Part shown: positions 1 to 11,565 of the stretch, one piece after another
Numbering within the stretch: the stretch's first letter is position 1
How the letters are laid out: the number at the start of each line of letters is the position of its first letter
Assembly (NCBI GenBank): GCA_019722365.1
Contig: JADFUC010001445.1
Coordinates: forward strand, 1-64,000
Reading direction: 5' to 3'
From: Lithospermum erythrorhizon
Lineage: Eukaryota; Streptophyta; Magnoliopsida; Boraginales; Boraginaceae
Length of the DNA stretch: 64,000 nt
Translations under genes and position numbers: made by a program
The notes under the pieces: model-generated
The model's input: only the letters and a program-made list of their open reading frames with translations
The model's database searches: none
What the model was told of the DNA's origin: nothing

Positions 1-24
1 CTGTTGGTTCGGTTGCGTGTTGCT
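1..24 (+). other. Residual Oxford Nanopore adapter, miscalled
   Basis: The last 17 bases of this stretch, TTCGGTTGCGTGTTGCT, match the 3' end of the standard Nanopore ligation adapter (TTCAGTTACGTATTGCT) at 14 of 17 positions, and all three differences are A read as G. The bases before it fit the rest of the adapter only loosely, with small deletions. It sits at the first base of the window and is followed at once by the telomere-like array, as expected for a read entering the chromosome end. The adapter sequence is from general knowledge; the match was made by eye. Confidence 0.72.
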
Positions 25-3000
25 CTAGGCCCTAGGCCTGGGCCTAGGCCTGGGCCCTGGGCCTGGGCCTGGGCCTGGGCCCTGGGCCTGGGCCTGGGCC
101 TGGGCCTGGGCCTGGGCCTGGGCCTGCTGGGCCACTGAGTGCAGGCCCTGGGCCTGAATACTGAGCCACAGGCCACAATTACTGAATACTGAATACACAG
201 GCCTGGGCCTGGGCCTGGGCCACTAGGCCCTGGGCCCTGGGCCTGGGCCTGGGCCTGGGCTGGGCCCTGGGCCCTGGGCCCTGGGCCTGGGCCACTGGGC
301 CACTGGGCCTGAGCCACTGGGCTACTGAGGCCTGGGCCACAGGCCTGGGCCACTGGGCCTGGGCCACACAGGCCTGGGCCCTGGGCCTGGGCCCTGGGCC
401 ACTGAGGCCCTGGGCCCTGGGCCACTGGGCCTGGGCCACTGGGCCACTGGGTACTGAATACTGGGCCACTGGGCTACTGGGCCACTGGTACTGGTACTGG
501 GCCTGAAGCCTGGGCCCTGGGCCTGGTACAGGCCTAGGCCTGGGCCCTGGGCCCTGGGCCTGGGCCACAGGCCTAGGCCACAGGCCTGGGCTGACCTGGG
601 TACTGGGCCTGGCCCTGGTACTGGGCCACAGGCCACAGGCCACTGGGCCTGGGTACTGGGCCTGGGCCTGGCCCTAAAGCCTGGGCCTGAGCCACAAGCC
701 TGTGCTGAGCCCTGGGCCTGGTACTGAATGCAGGCCACTGAAGCCTGGGCCACTGGGCCATGAATACAGATACAGAATGCTGGGCCTGGGCCTGGTACTG
801 GTACACAGATACTGAATACTGAGCCCTGGGCCACTGGGCCCTGGAGTACTGGTACTGGGCCACTGGGCCACTGGGTACTGGTACTGGGCCCTGGGCCACT
901 GAGGCCTGGGCCACTGATACTGGGCCTGGGCCTGGGCCACTGGAATGCTGGGCCACAGGCCACTGGGCCACTGGGCCACTGGGCCTGGGCCACTGGAGTA
1001 CTGGGCCACTGGGCCTGGGTACTGGGCTGGGCCTGGGAATACTGGGCCTAGGCCTGGGCCACAGGCCACAGGCCTGGGCCTGGGCCTGGGCCCTGGGCCA
1101 CTGGGCCTGGGCCACAGGCCTGGGCCTGGGCCTGGGCCCTGGGGCCTGGGCCACAGGCCTGGGCCTGGGCCTGGGCCTGGGCCACTGGTACAGGCCTGGT
1201 ACTGGGTACTGGGCCTGGGCCTGGGGCCTGGGCCTGGGCCACTGAATACAGGTACTGGGCCACTGGGCCTGGGCCTGGGCCTGGGCCTGGGCCTGGGCTC
1301 AGGCCCTGGGCCTGGGCCTGGGCCACTGGGCCAAAAGGCCTGGGCCTGGGCCCTGGGTGCAGGCCTGGGTACCTGGGCCCTGGGCCTGGGCCTGGGCCTG
1401 GGCCTGGGCCTGGGCCACTGGGCCTGGGCCCTGGGCCTGGGCCACTGGGCCTGGGCTGTGCTGAATACTGAATACTGGGCCCTGGGCCACTGGGCCTGGG
1501 CCACTGGGCCACTTTGGGCCCTGGGCCTGGGCCACTGGGTACTGAATACTGGGCCTGAGGCTGATATGAGCCACTGGTACTGGGTACAGGCCGCAGGCCA
1601 CTGAGCCACAGGCCTGGGCCACTGAGGCCTGGGCCTGGGCCACTGAGCCTGGGCCTGGGCCTGGGCCACAGGCTGGAGCCACTGAGCCTGCTGGGCCTGG
1701 GCCTGGGCCTGGGCCTGGGCTGGTACTGGGCCAGGCCACTGGGCTGCTGAGTACAGGCTGGGCCTGGGCCTGGGTACAGGCCTGGGCCTGGGCCTGGGCC
1801 TGGGCCTGGGCCTGGGCCACTGGGCCACTGAATACTGGGCCTAGGCCACTGGGCCACTGGGCCTGGGCCTGAGCCACCAGGCCTGGGCCTGGTGCAGGCC
1901 TGGGCCTGGGCTGGGCCTAGATACTGGGCCTGGGCCACTGGGCCACTGGGCCTGGGCCTGGGCTGGGCTGCAGGCCCTAAGCCTGGGCCTGGGCCTGGGC
2001 CTTGAGCCTGGGCCTGGGCCTGGGCCTGGGCCACTGGGCCTGGGCCTGGGCCTGGGCCTGGGCCACTGGGCCAAGGCCACTGGGCCACTGGGCCACTGGG
2101 CCCTGGGCCCTGGGCTGCAGATACTGAATACTGGGCCCTAGATTGCTAGATACTGGGCCACTGGAATACTGGGCCACTGGGCCTGAAGCCTGGGCCACTG
2201 GGCCACTGGGCCCTGGGCCCTGGGCCTGGGCCCTGGGCCTGGGTATACTGGGTACTGGTACTGAACACTGGGCCTGGGCCCTGGGCCACTGAATACTGAT
2301 ACAGATACTGAATGCTGGGCCACACAGGCCTGGGCCACTGGGCCTGGGCCACACTGGGTACTGGTACTGGTACTGGGTACTGAATACTGGGCCTGGGTAC
2401 TGAATGCACAATTGCACAGAATACTGGTACTGGGCCTGGGCCACTGGGCCTGGGCCTGGGCCCTGGGCCTGGGCCACTGGGCCCTGGGCCTGGGCCCTGG
2501 GCCTGGTGCACAGGCCTGGGCCTGGGCCTGGGCCGTGGTACTGGGCCCTGAATACTGAGCCTAGGCCTAGGCCTGAGCCACTGAGCCACAGGCTGAGCCA
2601 CAGGCCACTGGTACTGGTACACTGAGCCTGAGCCCTAGGCAGGCCACTGAGGCCACTGAGCCCTAGGCCTGGGCCTGGGCCTGGGCTACTGGGCCACTGG
2701 GCCACTGGGGCCTGGAGGCCTGAGCCACTGGGCTGGGCCACTGGTACTGGGTACTGGGCCACAGGCCTGTTGCACAGGCCTGGGCCTGACCACTGGGCCT
2801 GGGCCTGGGCCTAGGCCTAGATACTGAGCCACTGGGTACTGGGCCTGGGCCTGGGCCTGGGCCTGGGCCTGGGCCACTGGGCACTGGGCTGGGCCTGGGC
2901 CTGGGCCTGGGCCCTGGGCCTGGGCCCTGGTACACAGGCCACACCCAGGTACAGGCCTGGGCCACAGGCCTGGGCCTGGGTACTGATGCTGAGGCCACGG

Positions 3001-6000
3001 AGGCCACTGAGGCCCTGGGCCACAGGCCCTAGGCCTGAAATACAGGCCTAGGCCTGGCCACAGGCCTGGGCCTGAGCCTGAGCCTAAGCCTAGGCCACAG
3101 GCCTAGGCCTAGGCCTGGAGGCCCTGGGCCTGGGTAAGGCCTGGGCCACAGGCCTGGGCCTGGGCCTGGGCCTGGGCCCTGGGCCTGGGCCACAGGCCTG
3201 GGCCTGGGCCTGGGCCTGGGCTGGGCCTGGGCTGGGCCTGGGCCACTGGGCCTGGGCCTAGGCCTGGCCTGGTACCAGGCCCCAGATACAGATGCTGAAT
3301 ACTGGGCCTGGGCCACTGGGCCACTGGGCCTGGGCCCTAGGCCTGGAGCCTGGGCTCAGATACTGGGCCCTGGGTACTGGGCCTGGGCCACTGGGCCCTG
3401 GGCCTGGGCCTGGGCCTGGGCCTGGGCCTGGGCCACAGGCCACTGGGCCACTGGGCCGCTGGGCCACAGGCCCTGGGCCTGGGCCTGGGCCCACTGAGGC
3501 CTGGGCCACAGGCCATGGGCTGACCTAGGCCTGGGCCTGGGCCTGGGTACTGAATGCTGGGCCTGGGCCTGAGGCCTGGGCCACACAGGCCTGGGCCTGG
3601 GCCCTAGGCCCTGGGCCAGGCCCCGCAAGGCCTGGGCCCTGGGCCCTGGGCCTGGGCCCTGGGCCACTGGGCCACTGGGCCTGAATGCTGAATACTGAAT
3701 ACAGGCCACTCACTGAATGCACAGATACAGGCTCAGATACTGGTACTGAATTTTCAGATACTGGTACTGGGCCTGGGCCTGGGCCTGAATACTGGGTACT
3801 AGATACTGGGCCTGGGCTGGTACTGAATACTGAATACTGGTACTGGGCCTGGGCTGCTGGTACTGGGCCTGGGCCCTGGGTACTGGTACTGGGCCTGGGT
3901 ACTGGAGCCTGAGCCACTGGGCCTGGCCTGGGCCTGGGCCCTAGGCCACAGGCCACAAGGCCTGGGCCACAAGATACAAACCTGAGCCACACAGGCCACA
4001 GAGCCTGAGCCACAGGCCACAGGCCTAGGTACTGGGCCTGAGCCACAGGCCTGAGCCACTGGAGCCTGAGCCACTAGGCCACTGAGCCTGAGCCTGGGCC
4101 CTGGGCCTGGGCCTGGGCCACACAGGCCTAGGCCCTGGGCCTGGGCCTGGGCCTGGGCCCTGGGCCCTGGGCCCTGGGCCTGGAGCCTGAGATACTGGGC
4201 CTGGGCCTGGGCCTGAATGAATACTGGGCCTGGTACTGAATACTGGGCCACTGAGTACTGGGCCACTGGGCCACTGGTACTGAATACTGGGCCACTGGGC
4301 CCTGGGCCACAGGCCTGGGCCTGGGCCTGGGCCACTGGGCCTGGGCCTGGGCCTGGGCCTGGGCCACCAGGCCACTGGGCCTGGGTACTGGGCCACAGGC
4401 CTGGGCCTGGGCCTGGGCCCTGGGCTGGGCTGCTGGGTACTGGGCCTGGGCCTGGGCCTGGGCCTAGTACAGGCCTAGGCCTGGGCCCTGGGCCACTGAG
4501 GCCACAGGCCACTGAGCTACTGGGCCACTGGGCCACTGGGCTGGGCTGAGCCTGGGCCACTGAGCCACTGGGCCTAGGCCTGGGCCGCAGGCCTAGGCCT
4601 AGGCCTGGGCCACTGAGGCCTGGGCCTGGGCCTAGGCCTGGGCCGCTGAATGCTGAGCCCTGGGCCCTAGGCCTGAGGCTGGTACAGGCCTGGGCCCTGG
4701 GCCTGGGCCTGGGCTACTGGGCCTGGGCCTGGGCCTGGGCCTGGGCCTGGAGGCCTGGGCCCTGGGCCTGGGCCCTGGGCCACAGACCACTGAATACTGG
4801 GCCACTGGGCCACTGGAGCTACTGGGCCACTGGGCCTGGGCCTGGGCCTGGGCCACTGAGGCCTGGGCCCTGGGCCTGGGCCTGGGCCTGGGCCTGGGCC
4901 TGGGCCTGGGCTGGGCCTGGGTACTGGGCCGCAGGCCCTGGGCCTGGGCCCACAGGCCTGGGTGCTGGGGCTGGGCCCTGGGCCTGGGCCTGGGCCTGGG
5001 CCTGGGCCTGGGCCTGGGCCTGGGCCTGGGTACAGGCCTGGGCCTGGGCCTAGGCCCTGGGCCTGGGCCCTGGGCCTGGGCTGCTGGGCCACAGATACTG
5101 GGCCTGGGCCACTGGGCCACTGGGCCTGGGCCTGGGCCTGGGCCACAGGCCTGGGCCACTGGGCCACTGGGCCTGGGCCTGGGCTACTGGGCCACTGAGC
5201 CTGGGCCTAGGCCTGGGCTGGGCCTGGGCCTGGTACTGGGCCACTGAGGCCACTGGGCCACTGGGCCTGGGCCACTGGGCCTGGGCCTGTTGCAGGCCAC
5301 TGGGCTCAGTACTGGGCCCTGGGCCTGGGTACTGGGCCACTGGGCCTGGGTACTGGGTATGGGCCTGGGCCTGGTACTGGGCTGGGCTGGGCCTTTGGGC
5401 TACTGGTACTGGGCCCTGGGCCTGGGCCTGGGCCTGGGCCTGGGCCTGGAGTACTGGGCCTGGGCCTGGGCCCTGGGCCTGGGCCCTGGAGCTGGGCCAC
5501 AGGCCTAGGCCTGGGCTGGTACTGGGCCACAGGCCACTGGGCCTGAGCCACTGAGCCTGGGCCTGGGCCCTGGGCTGGGCCTGGGCCTGGGCCACTGGGC
5601 CTGGGCCTGGGCCTGGGCTGCAGGCCACAGGCCAGGCCTCGTGCTGGGCCTGGAGTACTGGGCCTGGGCCTGGAGGCCACTGGGCTGCTGGGCCTGGGCT
5701 GGGCCTGGGCCTAGGCCTGGGCCTGGGCCAGGCCACTGGGCCTGGGCCTGGGCCCTGGGCCACAGGCCTGGGCCTGGGCCTGGGCCTGGGCCTGGGCTGC
5801 TGGGCCACTGGGCCTGGGCCTTGCACAGAATACAATTACAGGCCTGGGCCTGGGCCTGGGCCTGGAGGCCTGCACAGGCCTGGGCTACTGGGCCTGGGCC
5901 CTGGGCCACTGGGCCACAGGCCTGGGCCTGGGCCACTGGGCCACTGGAGGCCACTGGGCCTGGGCCACTGGGCCTGGGCCTGGGCCTGGATACTTTAGGC

Positions 6001-6970
6001 CACTGGAATACTTAGATACTGGTACTGGAGTACTGGTACTGGGCCACTGGGCCTGGGTACTACTAGTTACTGGTACTGAATACTGAATACAGATACTGAA
6101 TACTGAATACTGTGCTGAATACTGGGCCTAGTACTGAATACTGAATACAGGCCACTGAGTATTACTAAAATACTGAATACTGAATACTGGGCCTCGTACT
6201 GGGCCTAGATACAGGCCTGGGTACTGAATACAAAGTACTGAATACTGAATACAGACCACTGGGCCTGAATGCTAGATACTGGGCCTGGGCCACTGAATAC
6301 TGAATGCTAGTACTGAATACTGAATACTAATTACTGAATACTGAATACCTGAACTACTGAATACTGAATACTGGGCCACTGAATACTGAATACTGGTACA
6401 ATTGCACAAAATTACTGAATACTGGGCCTGAATACTGGGCCTGAAATTACAGGCCTGGGCCTGGGTACAGGCCACTGGGCCTGGGCCACAGGCCACTGGG
6501 CCTGAATACTGGGCCATAGGCCCTGGGTACTGGGCCTGGGCCCTCGTACTGGAATACTGGGCCATGCAGGCCCTAGATACTGGGCCCTGGGCCTGGGCCT
6601 GGTACTGGGCCTGGGCTGGGCCTGGGCCACAGGCCCTGGGCCACTGGGTACTGAATACTGGGTACTGAATACTGAATGCTGAATACTGAATACTAGATAC
6701 TGAATGCTGAATACAGGCCACAGGCCTGGGCCACAGGCCTGGTACACAGGCCTGAATGCTGAATACTGAATACTGGGTACTGAATACTGGGCCTGGGCCT
6801 GGGCCTGGTATGAATTTTGAATACTGAATACTGAATACTGAATACTGAATACTGGGCCACTGAATACTGGGCCTAGATACTGAATATGAATACTGAATAC
6901 AGATACTGGGTACTGGGCCTGGGCCTGGGCCACAAGCCTGGGCCTGGGCCTGGGCTGGGCCACTGGAATG
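25..6970 (+). repeat. Telomere tract in miscalled form (CCCTGGG/CCTGGG/CCACTGGG/GAATACT)
   Basis: Almost 7 kb is built from short interspersed units: CCTGGG, CCCTGGG, GGCCACTG, GGTACTG and GAATACT, with no unique sequence. CCCTGGG is the plant telomere unit CCCTAAA with every A replaced by G, the same substitution seen in the adapter remnant at 1-24. The array starts at the window edge in the orientation expected for a left chromosome end and grades into CCCTAAA and CCTAAAC units after 6970. Nanopore callers are known to turn CCCTAA-type repeats into CCCTGG-type ones. A real variant telomere or subtelomeric satellite is the alternative. Long open frames rich in Pro, Gly, Ala, Gln and Trp on both strands are by-products of the repeat and are not genes. 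Confidence 0.82.
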
Positions 6971-7200
6971 GGCCACAACCTAGCTTTTTGAAACCTAAAC
7001 CCTAGGCACACAAACCACAAACCCAAACCACACAAACACTGAAACACAAGCCACTAAACCACAAGCCACAAGCCTAAACCTAAACCACAAGCCTACAAAC
7101 TAAACCACTAGAAACCACTAAGCCAAAACCACAAACCTAAACCACAAACCTAAACCTAAACTAAAACTAAACCCTAAACCTAAACCACAAGCCACTAAAA
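6971..7200 (+). repeat. Centromere-proximal, degenerate CCCTAAA telomere repeats
   Basis: Short units of the type CCTAAAC, CCACAAAC and CCACTAAAC follow one another, with a clean CCCTAAACCTAAACC stretch near 7171. This is the expected degenerate inner edge of a plant telomere, and its gradual merger with the upstream CCCTGGG array links the two. Unique-looking sequence begins at about 7201. Confidence 0.85.
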
Positions 7201-8067
7201 CTAGTTGTATCATGGAAGTCACCAAATGACAGTATGCATTAGATGGAATGATGGAATCTGATTTTATTGCTTTAGGCAATTGTAGGAAGAGAAAGGCGAA
7301 TAATTCTGATAGTTCCTCGAGGACATTCGAGTAGAAAATCATGCACACACTTGATTTGCATTATATCTTTGTGACAGTAGGTATGCAATTGGGGCGACAT
7401 AATACCATTAGACATTTAATCTATTTGGAGTTATCCATTTATTGATCATGTGAGATCAAAGGATATGTCTGGATCCAGCTAACGAAGGGTTAGAAAAGAA
7501 CTAGTTGAGAATTCGGCGAAAGGAATGGAAGTTCGCGAAATATGCGGAGAAATGGTAATGACCTGCCCAGTTGTGGAGATCCCAGATTTGGGTTCCCGAG
7601 GGCCAGTATGCCGTATTGCGCCGTAGATGGCTGTGAAGTTTCCCTACATTCTGGAATGCAAATCGGTGATACCCTCGAGGAGAAGGTTAATGTATGCTTT
7701 TTAATGGCTACCATTCTTTAGATGTCACGAGGTTACTCGAAATAATATAGAGGTGAACTAAAGTAAGGGGCAGTTTGAAGAGAAATGCTCGAAGGGTGCA
7801 TTTCTTGGCCAGCTTAGAGAAACTGACATGTGTCCGGGAATTTTAACCGAGACCTTGATAGTGGCTTGTCACAGTGAGATCGGGGCACATTGTAGAGTAT
7901 GTCGTTTACCTAAGGTAGATTAGTTTCGATACCTCGGCGTCTACTATGCATTGGTGAATGTAAACATATGTACCTGAGGAAGGTTCCCAAGTCCATTCAG
8001 CTGCTATCATCCGAGGAATCGGTCGTTGTTCTTATCGCGTTAGCCGAGTCAAAATCTTTTCAAATTT

Positions 8068-8140
8068 TAAATGTGGGGGATATTGGTTTTTATTAATTTT
8101 GTTGAATACAAATTTCGTTCATGTGGGGGATGTTGGATCT
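8068..8140 (+). repeat. Two Copia-like polypurine tract / LTR-start signatures
   Basis: The string ATGTGGGGGAT occurs at 8071-8081 and again at 8121-8131, followed by TTGG and GTTGG respectively. In plant Copia elements the 3' end of the internal region is typically GTGGGGGATTGTTGG, the polypurine tract joined to the LTR start. Two copies 50 bp apart suggest a duplicated or nested 3' element end. No pol reading frame is recognisable upstream. Confidence 0.5.
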
Positions 8141-9194
8141 TGAGTGTTGTGAATCCAAAATTTGCATCACCGTATGTGTGTCGATGAGGTCGTCATGAGA
8201 GAGGAAACACGTGAAGTTTAGTTTAGAATTGGTTCACGGAAGACTTCGAATAAATCATGAATCTGAGGATTCTGAAGGATGTGTACCGAGGATTTAAATT
8301 AAGATTCGCGGATAATGATCGTCCTTGTCAGTCACAGTTAATCTTAGCGTTTTTAAAATTGTTATGATTAAATTGACAATGAGAGATTAGTGCGGCAGTT
8401 GTTACAAATAGGTTTTGAATTAGGCCATCGTTGAGTGCGGTACGCAAAATTCCCTATAACTAATATCCGTCAGCTCATTTCCATGAAATAAGAACACACA
8501 CAAGTTACACTAAAATTCCAAAAGAGCTCCCGTTTCTCTTTTTCAATTATTTTTGTTAATGTGATACGCTAGCTGGTAAGTTAGGTAAATTGAGTTCGCC
8601 AGGTAGTAGAGTTGATCGTGAGGTGGTTTTATTGCATAGGCAAATGCGTCTGTTGTCCTTGGCGCCCCGAGATAAGAGGTTGAATCGTTTTTTAAGGAAA
8701 AGGCTTCAACGTGACTCCATTAGTTTGATATTAATTTGTAGCTTTATATTGTAATCCGTTTGATTGTATTTTCGTATGAATATTTTGTTTTTTTTTTGCA
8801 AAATATTGTTTGTATAGTTCCATTTTCCTATAAATACCTACATTTTCTTCGTTGCTTTTGCAAATCGCCCACTTTCGTTTATATTTCTCTATTACAGAAC
8901 CATAGTTTACGTCGCACTAATGGTTAAAATCCAACAAAGATTGCAATAACGAATTAACAAAAAAAAAGAGATTGAATGCTTTGTTTGAAGTTTAAATTTA
9001 AAAACTTGAATATAAATAAATTACGCCTGCATTATATATTTCCGTGTCTGGAGTGGTCTTGTGTAAAACATTGGTAGCCTGTAGCTCTGTGAAGTCTTTT
9101 CAGAAGCCGCGTTTTGTCGCTGCTACGCGTCTTCCATTGAAAAGCTTACCGATTGGGTCGCTAAATCTAGAATTACCCCAATTGGCTTATTTAG

Positions 9195-9722
9195 CATTTG
9201 GAGTTACTTTATGAGATGAGCTTTGAAAAGAAGATACATGCTTTTATAGGTATAGTACCAATCAAATCATATCAAACACATATCACGCTTCTTGCATTTT
9301 CGCGATTGGTATTCTGACTTCCTTAAATGCCAGCGTCTCGTTGAAGCTTGGCAATATCGGGGCCAGGTACATCGTGTGAGATTCTATAGATAGCTCCTGC
9401 GGCCTCGAGAGGGTGTCCACTGCGTCGCATGCCTTAAGTTCCGGACAGCTTTGCTCTGATACCATTTATAGCATACGGCTTACGGCCTTCGGGTCGGTGC
9501 ATTATTAGGTGATGGGCCTTTCATGACAACGATGCTTTTAAACGCATTTGTCTTCATGCTGTTGAGAAAACTTCCAGTGGAATTGACGTCTAAATTATCT
9601 ACGTTCAGTACATTTTAACATTGGAGTTCTTATGAGATGAGCTTCGAAAGAAGATGCATCTTGATAGTATAGTAGTATCAATCGAATCATATCATTACAT
9701 ATCGCGCTTTACATTTTCGTGG
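9195..9722 (+). repeat. Pair of about 100 bp direct repeats
   Basis: The segment at about 9195-9300 (GGAGTTACTTTATGAGATGA, then AATCAAATCATATCA) recurs at about 9618-9722 with small differences. The copies are about 420 bp apart in the same orientation. The minus-strand primer binding site lies between them, so they may belong to an LTR or leader region. Function unknown. Confidence 0.6.
9453..9464 (-). promoter_or_regulatory. Retrotransposon primer binding site (tRNA-iMet type)
   Basis: The minus strand reads TGGTATCAGAGC, the canonical primer binding site of plant Copia-type LTR retrotransposons, complementary to the 3' end of initiator tRNA-Met. The match is exact over 12 bases. It implies a minus-oriented element with its 5' LTR to the right and internal region to the left; neither is clearly preserved. 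Confidence 0.6.
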
Positions 9723-9835
9723 CCGGGTATTGGCTGATTGTTGGAGGGGATGGAGTCGACATGGGTAGATACTCGAGATTGAAAATTTTCCATGACCACA
9801 CAAACTCAAAGATAATCGTCGAGGGCAAGTGGGGT

Positions 9836-10540
9836 ATTTGGAAATCAATGAGAATTGATTCGTTAATTATACTGAATTGACGATTGTGTATGATTGATTT
9901 ACCGATTGGGTTAAATGTGATTATCGAACTTAGTGTTCAACAGTAATTGTATATTACTAATTGGGTTCATTGATAATTTAAGGGGTTATGGCGGTGCTAG
10001 ATCTTACTTTCGTTAATCGTTATAATAGTAGTAATTGGTCAGTATTATTATTATACAACTTACTAAATATCGAACTGAAGATTAGCGCGTACGGTGACGT
10101 TGAGTTATATTTCATGTATGAAATTAAAGAAGCTGTATATAATTGAAATGTATTTCACCGATTACAAAGTTCTACGTTTTATGTAGAATATCGATTGAAC
10201 AAATAGAATGATTAAATAGTTATTTAATTGGTTCGAGTAATTTAGTATTTACTCAATAGCGAAAGATTATTGATATTGACTTCAAATTACTATTTAATTA
10301 GCTAATTAAATAGTTAAACTCATTAACTGACTTCGGTGGTCGCCGCGAACTAATAGAGTTAGCGAAGTCAACTAATACTTAGCGGGTTTAACTATCAGAA
10401 CATTTAACTGGCCATATAAGAAAAAACTTTAGGGTTTTATGACATAAGTTAAGTGAAAACTTTTAAGTGAAGCCTGAAGTAGCGCCCCGCGGCGAAAATT
10501 CTCCCGAGGAATTTTGGGGTTTTTAGTTTGTTAAATGCAT
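9836..10540 (+). repeat. LTR copy, family A, plus orientation, with adjacent polypurine tract
   Basis: Starting at TTTGGAAATCAATGAGAATTG, this segment is the reverse complement, with many differences, of about 21590-22293 and is related to the LTRs at 20445, 26580 and 41665. It is preceded by AAGTGGGGTAT, a polypurine tract, so it is probably a 3' LTR. Shared landmarks include GTTATAATAGTAGTAATTGG, a stretch of AT-rich TTAATTAAATAG motifs and an ATTTCATGTATGAAAT palindrome. The right boundary is approximate. Confidence 0.68.
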
Positions 10541-10868
10541 TGTTTACTAGCATAAATCGATTCTTATTTCGGCCTCTCACGAATTGTGGACCCGACTAGA
10601 GATATATGCGATTGATATTTAGCAATTTGAAGGAAGTCAAATTCACGTTGTGAATTTGACGTGTCAGATTTTGGTGGAAATTTACTCATTGCTGTTATCA
10701 ATCTTTCTTTTCGTATATTGAAATTATATGTATTTGTTTAATAATGTAGTAAGCACTTTAAGATCCACAGAATTATAGATTTGTATTTATACTATTATAT
10801 CCATTGTATTTTCCATCAGCTACTGACACTTTTTATGCGTGAAGTTTTGAAATAAAGGTATGTGATGC
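10541..10868. other. Spacer before rDNA, no gene seen
   Basis: AT-rich sequence with an inverted repeat near 10640-10665 (CAAATTCACGTTGTGAATTTG). It may be the end of the preceding LTR or a junction into the rDNA fragment. The rest of the 18S gene that should lie here is absent. Confidence 0.45.
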
Positions 10869-10929
10869 TCTTAGATATTACGGGCATGGCCTGTGATGTA
10901 TTGACGATCATAGCCTTGGCCGGCAGACT

Positions 10930-10977
<48 letters not shown>

Positions 10978-11190
10978 ATGAGTGCTTAGCGAGGAATTCC
11001 TAGTAGCCTTGATCGTCGGTACAGCGTTATTAAATCCCCGCCACTTTACTCTGGCAGCGCAGCCGACTTACCGATTGAATGATCGATTAAATGTTGGATC
11101 GAGGCGTGGATGAGCCGGTACTGCGGCGTATTGAGATTCATTGAAGAAGTCGTAACGAAGATTTCCGTAGGTGAACTGCGGAAGGATGGA
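10869..11190 (+). rRNA. 18S rRNA, 3'-terminal fragment, degenerate
   Basis: Several conserved 18S 3' blocks are readable in order: ATAGCCTTGGCCGGCAGACT, TAATCTTTGAAATTTCATCG, GATGGGGATAGATCATTGCA, ACGAGGAATTCCTAGTA-like, ACCGATTGAATGATC, and the terminal AAGTCGTAAC...TTTCCGTAGGTGAACTGCGGAAGGAT. Only about the last 320 bases of the roughly 1.8 kb gene are present. Substitutions and indels occur even in universally conserved positions (GTAACGAAGATTTCC for GTAACAAGGTTTCC), so it is either a pseudogene or poor consensus. It heads an 18S-ITS1-5.8S-ITS2-25S order. Confidence 0.88.
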
Positions 11191-11403
11191 CAGTCACATA
11201 GAAGAACCACTGGTGAACAAGTTTTTAACTACGGCATCGGTTATCTGAGGATATTCCCGACTATTGAAGTCGAGCCTAACGGTTCCGACATCTTTGGTGT
11301 GGTGCTTAACAACTTAGCTGCGGCCATGAGGAATACTTTAACAAGCGTGAACCCGTCCTCTCGGTCATGAGGCTTGGAGATGGCTTAACTTTGTAAACCG
11401 CAG
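11191..11403 (+). other. ITS1-like spacer
   Basis: About 210 bases lie between the 18S end and the 5.8S start, a typical ITS1 length. The sequence is too divergent for taxonomic use. An open frame crossing the 18S/ITS1 junction has no protein meaning. Confidence 0.7.
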
Positions 11404-11565
11404 CGACTCACCGACAGCGGATATCTCGGCTCTGCGTCGATGAAGAGCGTGGCGAAATGCGTGCTTGGTGTGAATTGCGAGGAATCACAGCCAGACATTG
11501 AGTCTTTGAGCCTTGATTACGCTGAGAAGCCGTTAGGGTTGAGCAAATGCGCACAGGCGTCGGCG
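11404..11565 (+). rRNA. 5.8S rRNA, degenerate
   Basis: Conserved 5.8S blocks appear in order: CGGATATCTCGGCTCTGCGT, CGATGAAGAGCGTGGCGAAATG, TTGGTGTGAATTGC and CATTGAGTCTTTGA. Compared with the plant consensus, GAACGTAGCGAAATGCGATA reads GAGCGTGGCGAAATGCGTGC, again A-to-G changes plus other errors. Length (about 160 bases) and position between the spacers fit. The copy as written could not be a functional 5.8S. Confidence 0.88.

Larger units (their letters stand above)
7201..9835. other. Subtelomeric stretch without genes; transposon debris
   Basis: No credible coding region is visible on either strand; the few short open frames lack family motifs. The stretch holds two retrotransposon polypurine/LTR-start signatures (8068-8140), a TATA-like CTATAAATACC near 8830, two copies of a 100 bp repeat (9195-9300 and 9618-9722) and a tRNA-Met primer binding site in minus orientation at 9453-9464. 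It looks like nested, decayed LTR retrotransposons between telomere and rDNA. Confidence 0.6.

Noticed and set aside
1..6970. CRISPR-like or novel satellite array
   Set aside because: Units are 6-8 bases without spacers, and the organism is a plant. The telomere explanation covers the unit, position and orientation.
179..6976. Many long open frames (up to about 380 codons) on both strands encoding Pro/Gly/Ala/Gln/Trp-rich 'proteins'
   Set aside because: They arise from short repeats lacking stop codons in several frames at once; overlapping frames on both strands have the same composition, and no start context or domain exists.
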